Assembly: GCA_013397115.1 (NCBI GenBank)
Contig: VWZW01002568.1
Coordinates: 1,814,073-1,878,072 of the forward strand
Origin: Edolisoma coerulescens
Taxonomy: Eukaryota > Chordata > Aves > Passeriformes > Campephagidae
Direction: 5' to 3'
DNA: 64,000 nucleotides
A program made the translations under genes and the position numbers. The first letter of the stretch is position 1. Every line of letters begins with the position of its first letter. Below the pieces are notes generated by a model. The model was not told where the DNA came from. It was given only the letters and a program-made list of their open reading frames with translations, and did no database searches. Positions 35,706 through 48,027 of the stretch are shown here, piece after piece.

Positions 35706-36245
35706 CTGGGAAGAGACACGGGCTGCACCACGAGGAATGTGGAAAAGTCAGTGGAGGTTTAATTGGATTAATCTCTGTGTTCTGCAAATACGCTGGTAAC
35801 TCTCGTGACAGCTCAGCTAACACGATAATGTGCAACAAAGGGATCTGGTATTCAGCAGGGTCCCACACCTTAGCTGGGGGGGATACACCTGGGGAAGCCT
35901 CGGTGTGCAACACAATAACAGGCAGCTGATAACAGCCCTGCTCTGATATTGTCACAAATTGCTGGGTCTGAGGAGCATTTGTTGATGAAACTCATGCTCC
36001 AGTTTGGTGGTTCAAAGGGATGGCTTTCAGCTACCAGCTCCTGCCAGGCACGAGCTCTGCACAGCACCTCATTTCCATTCCTGGGAAAAGCAGAATCCCG
36101 CCGAGAGGTGGTCTGGAGGTGCTGGCACAGTGTCTGTGAGAGGATGAGGTGGTTCAGCTCAGGAGCAATGCCCAGCACGTCAGCATCATTCAGGGAAAGG
36201 CACCTGCCCTGCTGGTTCCCAAGGAGCAACACAGATGTGGTCACA
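35706..36245 (-). other. exon-like segment, coding status unproven
   Basis: On the minus strand an acceptor-like site (pyrimidines then CAG, exon starting at 36245) and a donor CAG|GTAAG (exon ending at 35706) bound about 540 bases. One frame is open from 36268 to 35870 (132 codons) and a second from about 35985 to 35695. Neither spans the whole segment, so one frameshift would be needed. The composition looks more protein-like than most open frames here, but I recognise no family. It could be a decayed exon, a noncoding RNA exon or chance. Confidence 0.2.
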
Positions 36246-38244
36246 CTGGATGGAGAAGGGAATGCCACACTGGATTCCAGCTGGCCCTTTGCTCCACACC
36301 CTCAGGCAGCAGGAAGAACCCAGAACAAATAAATAGTGCAGACCAGTGTTCCTACAGACACGAGCCAGGGGGATGGGAAGCCTTTGCTACAAGAGAAGCC
36401 CTGTCCCATGGGGTGACAAGGAATGCATCTTACCCTGCTATGGACCTCTTAATCCCAGACATTTTTCTCCTTAAAGCTAGCCCTTAATGAAGATACATCT
36501 GTGCTGATCTTCTTGACCTTTGCAAAATCCCATGACAGCAACCCTACACAGCACAGGTTTTCTGAAGCCCTCTCCTTTCCTGAAGGCATGGGACTCAATT
36601 CCAGATTAAGTCTGCCACTTCCCTGACTTTGCTGATCTGCCTCTGATCTGTCTAAGTGGATTGGCACTTTTTACTTCAAAAAGTGCTGACTCCATCTAAA
36701 CACAGTGCCCAGTTTTATTCCAGTCCTTTGTACACCTGCCTGAAGAGCCTGGCGAAAGCAAAGCAGACTAATTCAGATGACCTGATTTCATTGTCCCAGA
36801 TGTTTTATAGGTTTCAGCTCCCCAAATTCTGATGATCATATTCCTGTGAGCTGAAAAGATTCCCTACATGGTTGCCTTCTATTGGCGTCCATGAATAATT
36901 AAAATGTAGCCCACTCATCAAATCCAGAGAGTGTGAGATTCATTCATCTCACTTTTGGAAATGGAAATAATACATATATAGAGTAATTATCGTCTTTATA
37001 TATGGTCAACACCTGTCTGGATGGCTTTGAACAGCTGCTGACAGTTATAGGATGGGACAATGGAGACTTCATGCTTCTGGACCAGGAACTGGAGGCCAGA
37101 AGAGGTATCACCTCTGGAGATACCTGTCTTCCTCCCTTGTTTATAGCCTAAGATTAATTACTTAGACTAGTTGCCTAACCTTCCTTCCCTTCCTTTACAT
37201 TTTGCACCTGAATGAGGCAATTTTCCCTTGATATCAGTTCCTACAACCCAGAAATACTCCCACTGGTCATACAAAGAAGGTAAAGTCCTATTTTAGCTCC
37301 CCAAACCATCCATTTTGGGAATCAGTGATCCAGGTAGCAGCTATAAAAGCAGTTAAAATACAATTCCTATAGGTGCACAGCTGTGTCTTCATGCTATTGC
37401 ATAAGCACTTTCTGAAAGATGAAAGATGAAAAAAGCAGGCATTGAAATCAGATCCCTTCTTCATTTCTGGATCTCAGTCCACGTTTCTCTCTGAGGCTCA
37501 GTGAAACGGACTGGGTGTTTTAACAACAAGTTAAATGCAAGTTAACCAGTGTCAGGACCTGTTCTTTGAGTGCATTTGCTGCCTTTTACCCACATAATTT
37601 GTTAGTTTCTTTTAACCTCCAAAAGAAGATGATCACATACATGTACCCACTGAAAAAAAGTCCCTTTCTGGTGTTAATTCCCAAATGGAATGGTTTAGAA
37701 GAAGGCAAATCGCATTGGCCGAAAACAGAACAGGCACCAAACTACCATTTTAACAGGAATAACCAAGATCCTTTTCCCATGTGCATAGATTAGCACTTTT
37801 TTACCTCCCAATGTAGATGCAGCTGTATATTCACTATCAAATTACAATCCATTCATGTCTCAACAGCATCACTGCATAAACAATTCCCAGCTCATGCAGA
37901 TCCCAGCCCCATCTGAGCAGCCATTCCTGTTGTTATGACACTGCTTAAGAGCAGGCTGTCATGTTCTCTGAGACATTCCAAATCCTCCAGCCTAGAAAAG
38001 ACATCAAGCTTCTCTCAGCTCTGTGCCCCTGCTACTTTCTTAGCTTTAGTGAACCTCTTGCGGTTTCTGGTCTCATGTCGTTTGGGACCTTCTTAATCTT
38101 TTCTCTAGCAGTTCTCCAGTTCCTGCCTCAGAGCTTCTTGTAATAACTTCTTACCCGAGAAGAAGTTTTGCTGTTGTTGCTGTTGAACTCAAAATCCCCC
38201 CAACATGCTAAAATATAAATGTGTGCTATCAGCTTAATGTAAAC

Positions 38245-38333
38245 CATAGAATATCAATCATAAATTCATAATATAATTTAGATTGGAAATAACTTCTGGA
38301 TATGCATGGTGCAACCAAACATCAACACAAGCA
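38245..38333 (-). mobile_element. diverged CR1 3' fragment
   Basis: 'ccatagaatatcaatcataa' leads to 'tttagattggaaataacttc' and 'caaccaaacatcaacacaag', which matches in order the inverted 3' end of older CR1 ('tttaggttggaaaagacctc', 'caaccatcaaccc'). It is strongly diverged. Confidence 0.5.
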
Positions 38334-41089
38334 CAACGACTGGGTTGGTTTGGGTCATGCCCAGTCCTTGTGTCTCATCTAGTTCTTTACCCAGACTAAT
38401 TCTGGTGAGTGTCCACTCTCTGGGTTAGAACACAAAGGCGTGCGAGGGGTTTCCCCCATGACAGGAATTTATTGAAGAAGTTAAGGAATTAGTAACACTG
38501 ATCAACACTTAGACAGAAGGCAGCGCTTGCTGGCCAGAGAACTGCAACCGTTTTGAGACTGCACATTAGTCTTACATATGAATTTGATTATATGTAAACT
38601 GGAAAACTGTTTTGCTGCACAGTGAATTGAGACTGGATGCTCAATGGAAAAGAGTGGCGGTGGTGGGTAGGAGATGCTGGCAGCAGGGTTCAATACATGT
38701 GAGACAGCACATTTCAGCACCTGCACTCCCAGGCTTGGATGTCCCATATCCCAAGGGTTTTGATCTTCAGACCATGACAGGAGGTGTCCATTTTCACTCC
38801 TCCCCAGAAGAAAAGTTACTTGAAAGCTCTGGTTTTATAGGGTTGAAAGGGGTTTGCATTTTGCTGGCTTATTTTTTTGATTAACCTTTTAACCTGTACA
38901 TTAACTGCAGGAGCTGAGAGGGAGGGAGATTTCAGAAAACATGAGTTTGGATGGAAATTCTGAACCAAACTAGAGCAGTAGTAACAACTCTTGAGTTTAC
39001 AGACATCCAGAAATTATGAGCACATTGCACTTTTGGAAAATACATTAGGTGAGGGATAGCTTTATCCCTCGGGTGAGTCTTCAGCTTCTTTAGTGACCCA
39101 TAACTCAGGAGTGTGGCAGGCATTAGCTCTTTACAAAATATCTTCATCCTTCATGGCTGAGACAGAACCCGTGGCATGCAGAGTATCTTACTCATTCAGC
39201 AGTGATTTGAGTCATTTTATTTTAAACACTGACTTGATGTGGTCAGTACCTTGGATGAAGGGAAAAAAAAAAAGAAAAGTGAGGCAGTAGAAGTGTATCT
39301 AATTTTTTATTAAATATATCACTGTTGCAATCTGACTTGTACTGTAAGGGGAAATTACACACCATAAAACAGTACAGAGAATGGATCTGATGCATAATAC
39401 AGGAGCCTGCCTGGAGAAGAAGCCATGTCACATAAAACTGTAAATATATCCATACAAATTCAGACACATTGGGAAAACAGACAGATTTTTGCTCTGTGTG
39501 TCTTGAATTACAAAGAGGAAAATGACATTTTTACCTGTCCTAATCTTCATTTGCCAATATCAGAGGCCATCCCCTTGTCTTTATTATCACAGTCACTGAA
39601 ACATTAAAACAGAAAAGAAGTGGCTTCTGTTGATACACAGGAACACCTGAAATTGCTCTTATTCCCAGCAAAAAACTTTGGCTGGTCTTTATCATCTAAT
39701 GCAACTTTCCTGACCTTTTTTGTTTTAGGCAAAGGTGCCAGAAAAACAACAGCATTTCAAAGAAACCCCAGAATTAGTTTAAGTTCTAAGGGAAGGTAAG
39801 TCATTTTTTGGTTAACACATCAGTTTTAGACAGATCTCTCTCTCTAAAAAATATAATAACGGATTATACATGTTATAATATATATATGATACAATAATTC
39901 TCAGGATTTTCTGAATTGGATCTTTGAAGTGAAGTTTTTAATCAAAGCTTCTCAGAAAAACCTTAATATTATCAGTGAATAATGAAATTTCTCATATTTT
40001 TTATTTTTGGGATGGTGCACATGTGTAAGGAAAGTCTGTCAACTGAAAATATATTACCATAATTTTTTTTTCTAGCTTGGAAGACTCTTCAATTCACAAT
40101 AATATATAATTTACTTTTTGCAAGTTTAAAATTAATATAATTTGTCAGTTTCTTTATTTAAGTAAAACAGTTCAGTTTTTCAACTCAATGTAAAGATCTC
40201 ATTTCCTTTTCATTTTTTCAATATATTATTCTCCTCAGATATTTTTCTTTATACATATATCAACAAACTGTAAAAATCCTCTGCTTGGCCAGTCCTAGTT
40301 TTGTGGCCAGCCCACATTTTTCTGACTTTAGACTTTACAGAGTTCTCTCACTTTTCAATACTTTCCAATTCTTGAATTATTTTAATTATTGAATTATTGA
40401 AGTCTTTTCAATTATTGAATTTAATCCTGAACACTTGAAGATCCTGTGACTTCCATTACAGGATTGTAACAGGAATATATTCAGTGTTTTAGGTACCTAA
40501 ATGGTCCTTTTGCATAGGTAAAGTACCTTTTCTGATAGCTTATCTATCAGATCAAGGCATTGAAGCTTGGTATCAGTAATTAATACAAGCACTTCAGCAA
40601 TTAACAAAAAAATGCCATTTTTTTTTTCCTGGTAAACTTTTTTAAAGCACTTTTACCTCTAAATGTACTCTCAAGAGTTGTCTGTTTCGAGACAGAAAAC
40701 AAACCAAAGCAAAGCAAAAACAACAAAACAAGCTTGTTTTGACAGTGGAAAACAACATTTTTTTTTCATTATTCAATGAGATGAATATTTTCCATAAACA
40801 TTCTCACTCTGAACAAAGAGCCAATTTCCATTCAAAGCTGTTTAAAGGAAAATGTTCAGAGCAGTCTAAGCAGCCTTAGGTGACTGCGTTTCACTGATGG
40901 GTGAAGCGAATGCTTAAGAGATGTCACGTTCAGAAAGCTTTACAGGATCCTTGGGAAAGGCAGTCACTTGCTAAATATTAGGGTCTAGTGTTTAATATTA
41001 TTTTATCTCTGCCTTTTTCCTTTCCTTTTTGTAAGTCAGAGCCATGTAGAAGGAATATGCACATATATGTGAAATCTGCTGGGTTCAGA

Positions 41090-41280
41090 TCATGCTGGGA
41101 CTGCGCAGAAAGGGAATATCTCAATTTATCTTTTAAGAGATAAACACGAGCTGGATAGATCAGTTATGACGCTGTCATATCAACAACAATCGAGGGGCAG
41201 CAGAAGATAGGGGATCTTTAATTTCAAGTGATTAATTTTAATGGCATGCAGACTCCTATTAATCTTCCTTCCACTGCCTG
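41090..41280. promoter_or_regulatory. possible conserved noncoding element
   Basis: A repeat-free block with AP-1/CREB-like 'ttatgacgctgtcat', homeodomain-type 'gtgattaattttaatgg' and 'ctattaatc', and GATA-type words ('gagataaac', 'tggatagatc'). A pattern-based guess. Confidence 0.25.
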
Positions 41281-42107
41281 TCTTCCCTGGCCTTAATCCC
41301 ACAAGCACTGAAGTTGATCTCTAGTTTACTCAGAGAGGCAGGAGAGCTGGGACTGGGTGCAGAGAGCACAGACCTCTGCTCAGGAAAATTTAACACCTGA
41401 AGAAAAGTCAATCAGCCTTATCACTTTCAAGAAAATCAACCTTTTTTTTCCTGACACAATAAAGATCAAGAATTCCTGATTTATGTGCTGTCCTGGTAGA
41501 ACAAAATTTTCTGGGGTATAGATTTTTCAGAATAATTCCCTGGTCACAATGTTAATGTCTCTACAATGACATCACTAATCATAATTTTCTTGCAGTAAAA
41601 TTACCTGTATAACATTGTAAAAGAACAAAGCCACAACAAGTCATATATAAGGTGTAAATACAGTGAAAGAAGTATGATATCGCACATTCTTCTCACCAGT
41701 ATCTCTAGGTGGATGCATTTTGCTAAGCCCTATTAAAAGTCCAGTTTTCAAAACCTGAACTGAGAGAGTAAATCCACGTTTTTTGCTCCCGTACTCTTCT
41801 TTAGCACCAGTTTCTGGAACTGGCTTGTTTTACCAATGAACCATTTTGTCTGTCAGCTTAGATTAGGTCAAATTAGTTCTCATTTCAATAACTGACAAAG
41901 ATCATCTTTGACAACATCGGTGACCTCACATGTCCTGACAAGGGCACATAGTCAAAGTCTATAGAAAAGGAAGGAAAGTTTTATAAATTGTGTGCCAGAG
42001 GAATGTTGGTATTAGGAGAACATTTAGGTCCTTCTTTGGATATATCTGATGCTCTTCTGAATGAAGCTTTGTGTTTTCAACTGTACTTCATATTTGGTTT
42101 GAAGATT

Positions 42108-42156
42108 AATAGATAGATGGATAGACAGGCAGGCAGAAGAAGCAGGAAGGCAGACA
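42108..42156 (+). repeat. (GATA)n/(GGCA)n tetranucleotide repeat
   Basis: 'agatagatggatagacag' followed by 'gcaggcagaagaagcagg'. An interrupted compound microsatellite. Confidence 0.75.
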
Positions 42157-43711
42157 AAGGTGAAATAAAAAGGAAAATAAGTAATAAATTCATTAACTGC
42201 TGTTGCAAATGTCCTGCATGTCAAGGGTTGTAACTACTTCAAAATTTTTTTCACCATTAGAAACGCAAAACACAGGTGTATTCTTTTAATCAGAAAATCT
42301 GTATAAAGTCAGTTTAGGCACTTCCAAAGTCAATCACATCATATGGTGGGATGAAGCAGTCTGGATGTTGCAGATGTATAGAGGTAATTTCCTCACTTGA
42401 AGAATTTATTACTGATATAATAGAAATCCTTTAAGTTGAACATCTTGGTTTCTTTACTGATGCAAAATCATGGGACTATTTTTGCAAGGTGAAATCCATT
42501 CTTGTGCACATGCCCTTCTGGAGAGTTCCAAAGAAGTTTGTGTCGTGTCTGTGGTACAAAAGCCTTTGTACAGGACCCATTCATGAGGGGTAAATGTCAT
42601 TTCCAATAGAGTAAGTTGCTCAAGGAGGCAGAGGAATGCTTATCATTTCTGTTTCTCCTGACTAGACCTGACATTCATCTGGTGGTGTTGGGGATGGTTT
42701 AAGGATAGTGAAATGCATCTTCTGTCCTCCCATCATTCAAACAAACAGAATGCCTGATAATCCCTTAACCAAGAAGATGCTTCATAGCAAACGTGATAAA
42801 GTCCTCAAAATAGGAGGATTTTAAGACAAAGGTTTTTCCTATATCTCAATATAAATCCAACATTTTGTCTTCCCTTTCGAAAGAACTCATATCTCCAAAA
42901 TTTTTAACTGTTAACACTCAATTATTTTTTTTTTTTCTGCCTTCCATATCCCATCTCATTGTTTCAGGGTACGTGAAGGGATTTCTGCTTCCATCACTAA
43001 AATATGGTTATCTTGGGTTGGAATAATTGTTGTGTTCCATGGAAGTCCTAGCACATTAGCATTAACAAATTTGCCTAAAAAAGATGATACTGTATCTAAC
43101 AGAAGCTTCAGGATCAGATATGTATCCATAAATGTTAAGAGTTATCTTCTCTTAGTTTTCTTTGAAATCTGGAAACTAAACAATTGAAGAGTCCAAATAT
43201 AGCCCAGAAACACTGTCACATTGATTAAAGGTTAATTATTTTCAAATGAGAATTAAAAATATGGCTCTACATGCACGAATGTATGTAAACTTTATGGAAC
43301 TATTTTATTATGCAGTGCATAACACAAAATGGAATGAAAATCCCACACAGTTTCATCCTGGAGAAGAGAGATTCATCTACTTTGTGCTTAAGATCAGGTT
43401 TGCATGGGTTGAATTAGTAGTGCCTTTCTAATTTAATCATGTCACTTATTCCTGACACCCCAGACTTCTAATCTTGCGTGTCTGATTTCTAGTTCACATA
43501 TAATTGTCATATATCAAAGAATGCAGCTGACAATTCTCTGCTCACAAGCCTGGATCTTTAATATTATGAGCTTGGATCCTAATATTAAGAAAATATTAAT
43601 ATTCCAGAACTAACTGGAGAAATATTGTGTATTCTGCTCAGTATTTAGCATAACTCCTACTGATGGAGAGCTGATTGCTCCCCACCTTTGAACAAGCATC
43701 CAAGACAAGGT

Positions 43712-43866
43712 TACAAACATCCCTATCCCTGGAAGTGTTCAGGGCCAGGTTGGACGGGGCTTGGAGCAACCTGGTCTAGTGGAAGGTGTCCTTGCCCATG
43801 GCAGGGGCTTGGAACAGGCAGATTTCAAGGTCCATTCCAACCCAAACCAGTTAATGATTCCGTGGT
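43712..43866 (+). mobile_element. CR1 LINE 3' fragment
   Basis: 'atccctggaagtgttcaggg', 'ggttggacggggcttggag', 'caacctggtctagtggaagg' and 'ccattccaacccaaacc' lead to a decayed tail. Plus strand, 5'-truncated. Confidence 0.93.
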
Positions 43867-44014
43867 TTACCACCTTACACACACCACTGAATATTACAAG
43901 AACAATTCTGTAAAAACCTTAGGAAAGAGGTTGCAATACACAGTTTCACATTCTTTTCAAATGGTGCCTTCAATTTGCTGTGAATTTAACTAGTTTTTGC
44001 CTTTTACTATTTAG

Positions 44015-44245
44015 ATTCCAAAAGTGCATGTGGCGCCCAGAAAAATGTTGACATGTAAATTATTAATTATGCTAAATCACTTATCAGATTTTGATACATT
44101 TGGAGATTCATTTCCTTTTCCCAATTAACCCATTAACCCCTCAACTACCATTTCATTAAGCAAACAGGAGGGCTGTGTAAACCAGTTAATATTTATTAAC
44201 AGTGTTGTGCCAATTAGTAAGTAATATATTTTTCCTAGGCAAGGG
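44015..44245. promoter_or_regulatory. candidate conserved noncoding element, TAAT-rich
   Basis: A repeat-free block with many ATTA/TAAT cores ('aaattattaattatgc', 'ccaattaaccc', 'cagttaatatttattaac', 'ccaattag') and a CpG in 'tggcgccc'. Typical of homeodomain-bound enhancers, but the AT-rich background reduces the weight. Confidence 0.3.
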
Positions 44246-45700
44246 CCAAACAGCCCTCCAGTCTTCTTTTGTATACCCTTGTTTTCTTTTCATTTGGATA
44301 GTGGAAGCAGCAGGTGTTGAAGGCTAAGTGTTGTATGCAATTTGAGGCTGTTCAAGTCTCCTGATTAGGTGATCACTCCAGATGGAAATTCTCTGTGGAA
44401 GGCAGGATTCCTTCCTTTTGGTCAGTCCATAAATCGTATTCTTGGTAGTAATATTCTTGCTGAACTTTGCTGCAATGCACATCAACAACATCAATTTATC
44501 CCAAGCATTTTGAAATTATGATCTTCACAATAAAGGCATGTACACAAAATATTGCAGAAAAGAGCTCAGTGCCTCTGACAAAGATCAAATAAAACTTGGT
44601 TGGTTGATCTGTCCATGCCTATAGGGTATTAGTGATTATAATATTGCGCTTTAATGGACTATGGACCCAATTTACATAACATTTACATGTCATCTACATA
44701 CTCTTTATGGAATAGAAATCCAGTAATTCAGACAGAAAAAATATCTAAGACGTACAGATGCACTTTTCAAACTTATTTCTTTTTTACTCTTCAGCTTGAA
44801 GCTGAGAGTTTTGATTTTACCTGTTCCCTCTGGAACACAAAAGCAGAGCAGAAGGATCACTGCAGCCCCACTCCCAGTACTCTCAGTGGGACAATGCCCA
44901 TTAAATGCCCATCAAACCCAAACAGCATTTCATTTGCACGGAAATGACTCTTTAAATAAAAATCTGAATGTATTAAAATGTTCCATTTTCTGAGAATTTC
45001 TACTTTTCTGTGTTTCCTACCTGGTGAATCTTTGGCATGGTCAAATACAGAGATTTTTAAATGTCTTCACAATGGTCCTGTACTTCCACTCTGCACTTTG
45101 GGAAAATGGAATGGAGATGACAGAGTTGTGGCTCAACCACAGTGCAGACTTTCTGTGTGGAGCTGCCCATCACAGAGAACATTTAGGAATTTCTGTTCAA
45201 GAGAGAAATGTCAAGAAACCCTTTATTAGATTCCTGGCAAGCCTTGCTCATTAACAGCTTTGGGAAGGAATGACCAAATGTCATAAAATTCTGAGATGCT
45301 CAGTAGTGTCCCAGTGCTGCTGCCTTGGCCCTGGAGGCCTGAAGCATGGGAGGAATCCACGGAAGCCACACAGAAACTTTGCAGGGCTAGTGAGTCTCCT
45401 CTGAGCTAAAAATAAAATGGGCACCTCAAGGCAATATTTCATGTTTTAGTCAATCTGCACACATATAATAGCTCCAATAACAGCCAGAAAGGAAAAATGT
45501 CAGGGCCAAAGGGATACCACACTAGCCAGGACACATCTTGTGCCCAGGATGAAGGTCCATTTATTTATAAAACCAAAATAGTTTTAGAATTCAGACAGGA
45601 ACTGAGAATTTTGGATCCTAGGCCTTCCTGATCTGTGTTAGGGACCAGTACATTTTATGAAATACCTGAAGCATTGCAGCCCTTCAATTGGAAAAGGAAC

Positions 45701-45821
45701 AAGGAGAAAGGAGAAAGAAGAAAGGAGAAAGACGAAAGAAAAAAGGAGAAAGAAGAAAGGAGAAAGAAGAAAGAAGAAAGAAAAAAGGAGAAAGAAGAAA
45801 GGAGAAAGAAGAAAGAAAAAT
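45701..45821 (+). repeat. polypurine array with about 35-42 bp higher-order unit
   Basis: About 120 bases of almost only A and G, broken by a single C at 45733. Three units can be seen: 45710-45744 (35 bases), 45745-45786 (42) and 45787-45821 (35). Each starts GGAGAAAGAAGAAAGG and ends in an A run. Long homopurine mirror-like tracts can form triplex structures. The Lys/Glu/Arg-rich open frames across it are artefacts. Confidence 0.9.
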
Positions 45822-46149
45822 AATTTAGGACAGGTGGTGAGGACCTTCTCCTAGCCATGGACAGGAAGTTAAGGAAGAGAGTCAAAAGCAGATTTTTGTT
45901 CTGATATTCTCATGACAAATTAAAGGAAGGAAGTCAAGCCAGCACCTTGGATTTGGAGCCAGAGCCAACACTGCTTGAGATCCTTGGCCAGACATACTCT
46001 TCATAGCATTAGTTGGCACTGTCCCCAAAAGTTTGGTTTGTATTCTTGGCTTTGCCATTTCTCACACTGAAAACTGCAGACAAACCTGGCAGATTTTGCT
46101 GACTCAAGGTCACTAAAAGAGACTGCTCCAATTCTTCTAAAAAATCCAA

Positions 46150-46278
46150 CCAAGGCCAGATTGGGTGGGACATGGAGAAACATCTTCTAGTGGAAGAAGT
46201 TCCTGCCTGTGGCAGGAGGTTGGAACTGGATGAGCTTTAAGGTTCCTTCCAACCCAAACCATTCCATAATTCTATAAC
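46150..46278 (+). mobile_element. CR1 LINE 3' fragment
   Basis: 'caaggccagattgggtggg', 'cttctagtggaagaagttcc', 'ggttggaactggatgagctt' and 'cttccaacccaaacc' with a short decayed tail. Plus strand. Confidence 0.9.
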
Positions 46279-46910
46279 AGGGCTGGTGTTGAATAGCAGG
46301 ACCTACAGATCTGTGCAGGGACACGCGGTGCAAATCTTTGCATGAACACAAATCCTTCCAAGTGAAGCCTGCTGCAAGGGGCTGCATTCTTTGTGTTGTA
46401 TTATACATGGTGGTAGTTTATCTGCAGGAGTAATGACCAAACCAAAACAGATCTGGTCAAATAAAGAATCAGTCTGAAAGTTAGTGCATCGGAATTGTGA
46501 CATCGCACATTGAACTGTCAGTGGAAGGGTCAAATGAGCCAGAAGGTTCCATGTGGTAGAAGCTTGAAGTGGTAGAAGTTTGAGCACAGCTAAGAAACAG
46601 TTCTAACAGGCTGACTTTGACCACAGACACCAAAACCAAGCAACTTTTGACTAGAGAAGTTCATAAACTGAGATTCATCACAAGGGGATATAATGGAATA
46701 AGGAGAGCCTTACCGAAAACTAAGAAATTTGAAGAAAACGGCCATATATTTAGGAAAAGGAAGATAAACCAGTGTCAGTTGATACAACCCTGACCCAAAC
46801 ACAGAGTGTCACTCACAACAGAGGTCTGGAAGCAGAAGCTGCAGGATATCAGTCTCATTTTACACATATTTCCACTAGATTCAAGGTAGGAAGTATTGTG
46901 TCCCGAAAGT
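46279..46910. other. unique noncoding sequence
   Basis: Nothing is recognised. Open frames of 73 and 94 codons on the minus strand run partly into the CR1. Confidence 0.45.
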
Positions 46911-47343
46911 TCATAGAATCATAGAATCACAGAATGGCTTGGGTTGGAAGGGACCTGAAAGATCATCTTGTTACAACTCCCTGCTATAGGCAGGGACACC
47001 ATCCACTATTCTAGGTTGCTCCAAGCCCCATCCAGTCTGGCCTTGGACACTTCCCGGGATGGGGCAGCCACAGCTTCTCTGGGCAACCTGTGCCAGGGCC
47101 TCCCCACTCTCACAGGGAAGAATTTCTTCTTAACATCCAATCTAAATCTACCCTCATTCAGCTTAAAGTCATTGCCCCCTTTCCTATCACTGCATACCCT
47201 TTTCCAGTGTCCCTCTCTCATTTTCTTGGAGCCCCTTTAGGCACTGGAGCTGTCTCTTCTCCAGGCTGAACACCTCCAGCTCTCTCAGCCTGTCTCCAGA
47301 GCAGAGGTGCTCCAGCTCTTTGAGTATCCACATGGCCCTTTGC
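46911..47343 (-). mobile_element. CR1 LINE, about 430 bp, well preserved
   Basis: It opens with two inverted ATTCTATG units and 'atggcttgggttgg', then runs through 'gcagccacagcttctctggg', 'cttaacatccaatctaaatc', 'ccaggctgaacacctcc' and 'ctctctcagcctgtctcc'. On the minus strand a 71-codon open frame (47221 to 47006) keeps the C-terminal CR1 ORF2 pattern (residues like RFRLDVKKKFFPVR and WHRLPREAV). This suggests a comparatively young insertion. It is 5'-truncated and cannot move by itself. Confidence 0.95.
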
Positions 47344-48027
47344 CTTTGGTCTTAGCTAAGAATGTCTGGGCAGAAAGATACTCCTGGATACAAAGATGAC
47401 CTGAGACTGGGCTTGGTCTAAGAGATCAAACATTTGGGTAATTCAGGATGTTTTGATAACCATTAAAAAGAAGAGTGCAAGAGACTGAACAGATGCCTGT
47501 AAAAGTATGAAAACAAGGCGAAAGAAGAGTTTCTTTGTTGGAAGAGTGAATTATAAAACAAGTTTTCTGAAGAAGAGAACTGTGGAAAGTAATAGGCAGA
47601 AAAACAAGTGGAAAAGGAAAAAAAAAAACCGCAGAACAATTCTGTCTTACAAAAAGAGATTAAGAGACAGTGGGGAAAATCTTAGGAAGAAATGGTGTGC
47701 AGCTGGCTGTGAGAGAACAGAAAACGGGAAGTTCTTTGGACAGAAGGAGGAACAGAAGAGACAGATTGTGGTTCACAGAGTTCATGGCAACTCCACAAAG
47801 CTGTGTGTGGCTCTGGACTTTTGCTAGGGAGAACTGCAAGACCTGTCGAGTGGGTAGAGAGAACAAAAAACTGGGTCTTCTGCCAGGAAAAAGCACACAA
47901 GGGGTAGAAAATAAACTGTGCAAGAAAAATATACAGTTATCCCTTCCCCTGTAATTCCTGGTCCCTGGATGGGGAAAAGACACATGTGGATTAATCAATG
48001 TGGGCTTGCTAGACTAGAGACATGTAT
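47344..48027. other. purine-rich unique sequence
   Basis: The plus strand is rich in A and G from about 47.46 to 47.78 kb and contains an AATAAA at 47910. Open frames of 94-112 codons overlap in several frames and look compositional. An unrecognised LTR or other element between the two CR1 copies is possible but not shown. Confidence 0.35.

Larger units (their letters stand above)
34214..38244. other. transposon-poor unique sequence
   Basis: About 4 kb with no recognised transposon. It contains AT-rich trinucleotide patches near 34951-35018, the exon-like minus-strand segment at 35706-36245, and otherwise nothing recognised. Confidence 0.5.
38334..43711. other. transposon-poor unique sequence
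   Basis: About 5.4 kb with no recognised transposon, gene or RNA. It is AT-rich, with T and A runs and a short GATA/GGCA repeat at 42108-42156. Possible conserved sequence at 41.1-41.3 kb is listed separately. Open frames of 60-90 codons show no features. Confidence 0.5.
43867..46149. other. unique noncoding sequence
   Basis: No gene or transposon is recognised. It contains the candidate block at 44015-44245 and the polypurine array at 45701-45821. Confidence 0.5.

Noticed and set aside
45635..45885. Lys/Glu/Arg-rich and Phe/Leu/Ser-rich open frames
   Set aside because: Direct translation of the polypurine array and its complement.
46911..46940. Short tandem ATTCTATG-type units as a CRISPR or satellite array
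   Set aside because: These are the normal 3' tails of CR1 elements, here and at other copies; there are only one to three units and no spacers.
47507..47998. Overlapping open frames of 94-112 codons
   Set aside because: Purine-rich composition keeps several frames open on both strands at once; no protein signature.
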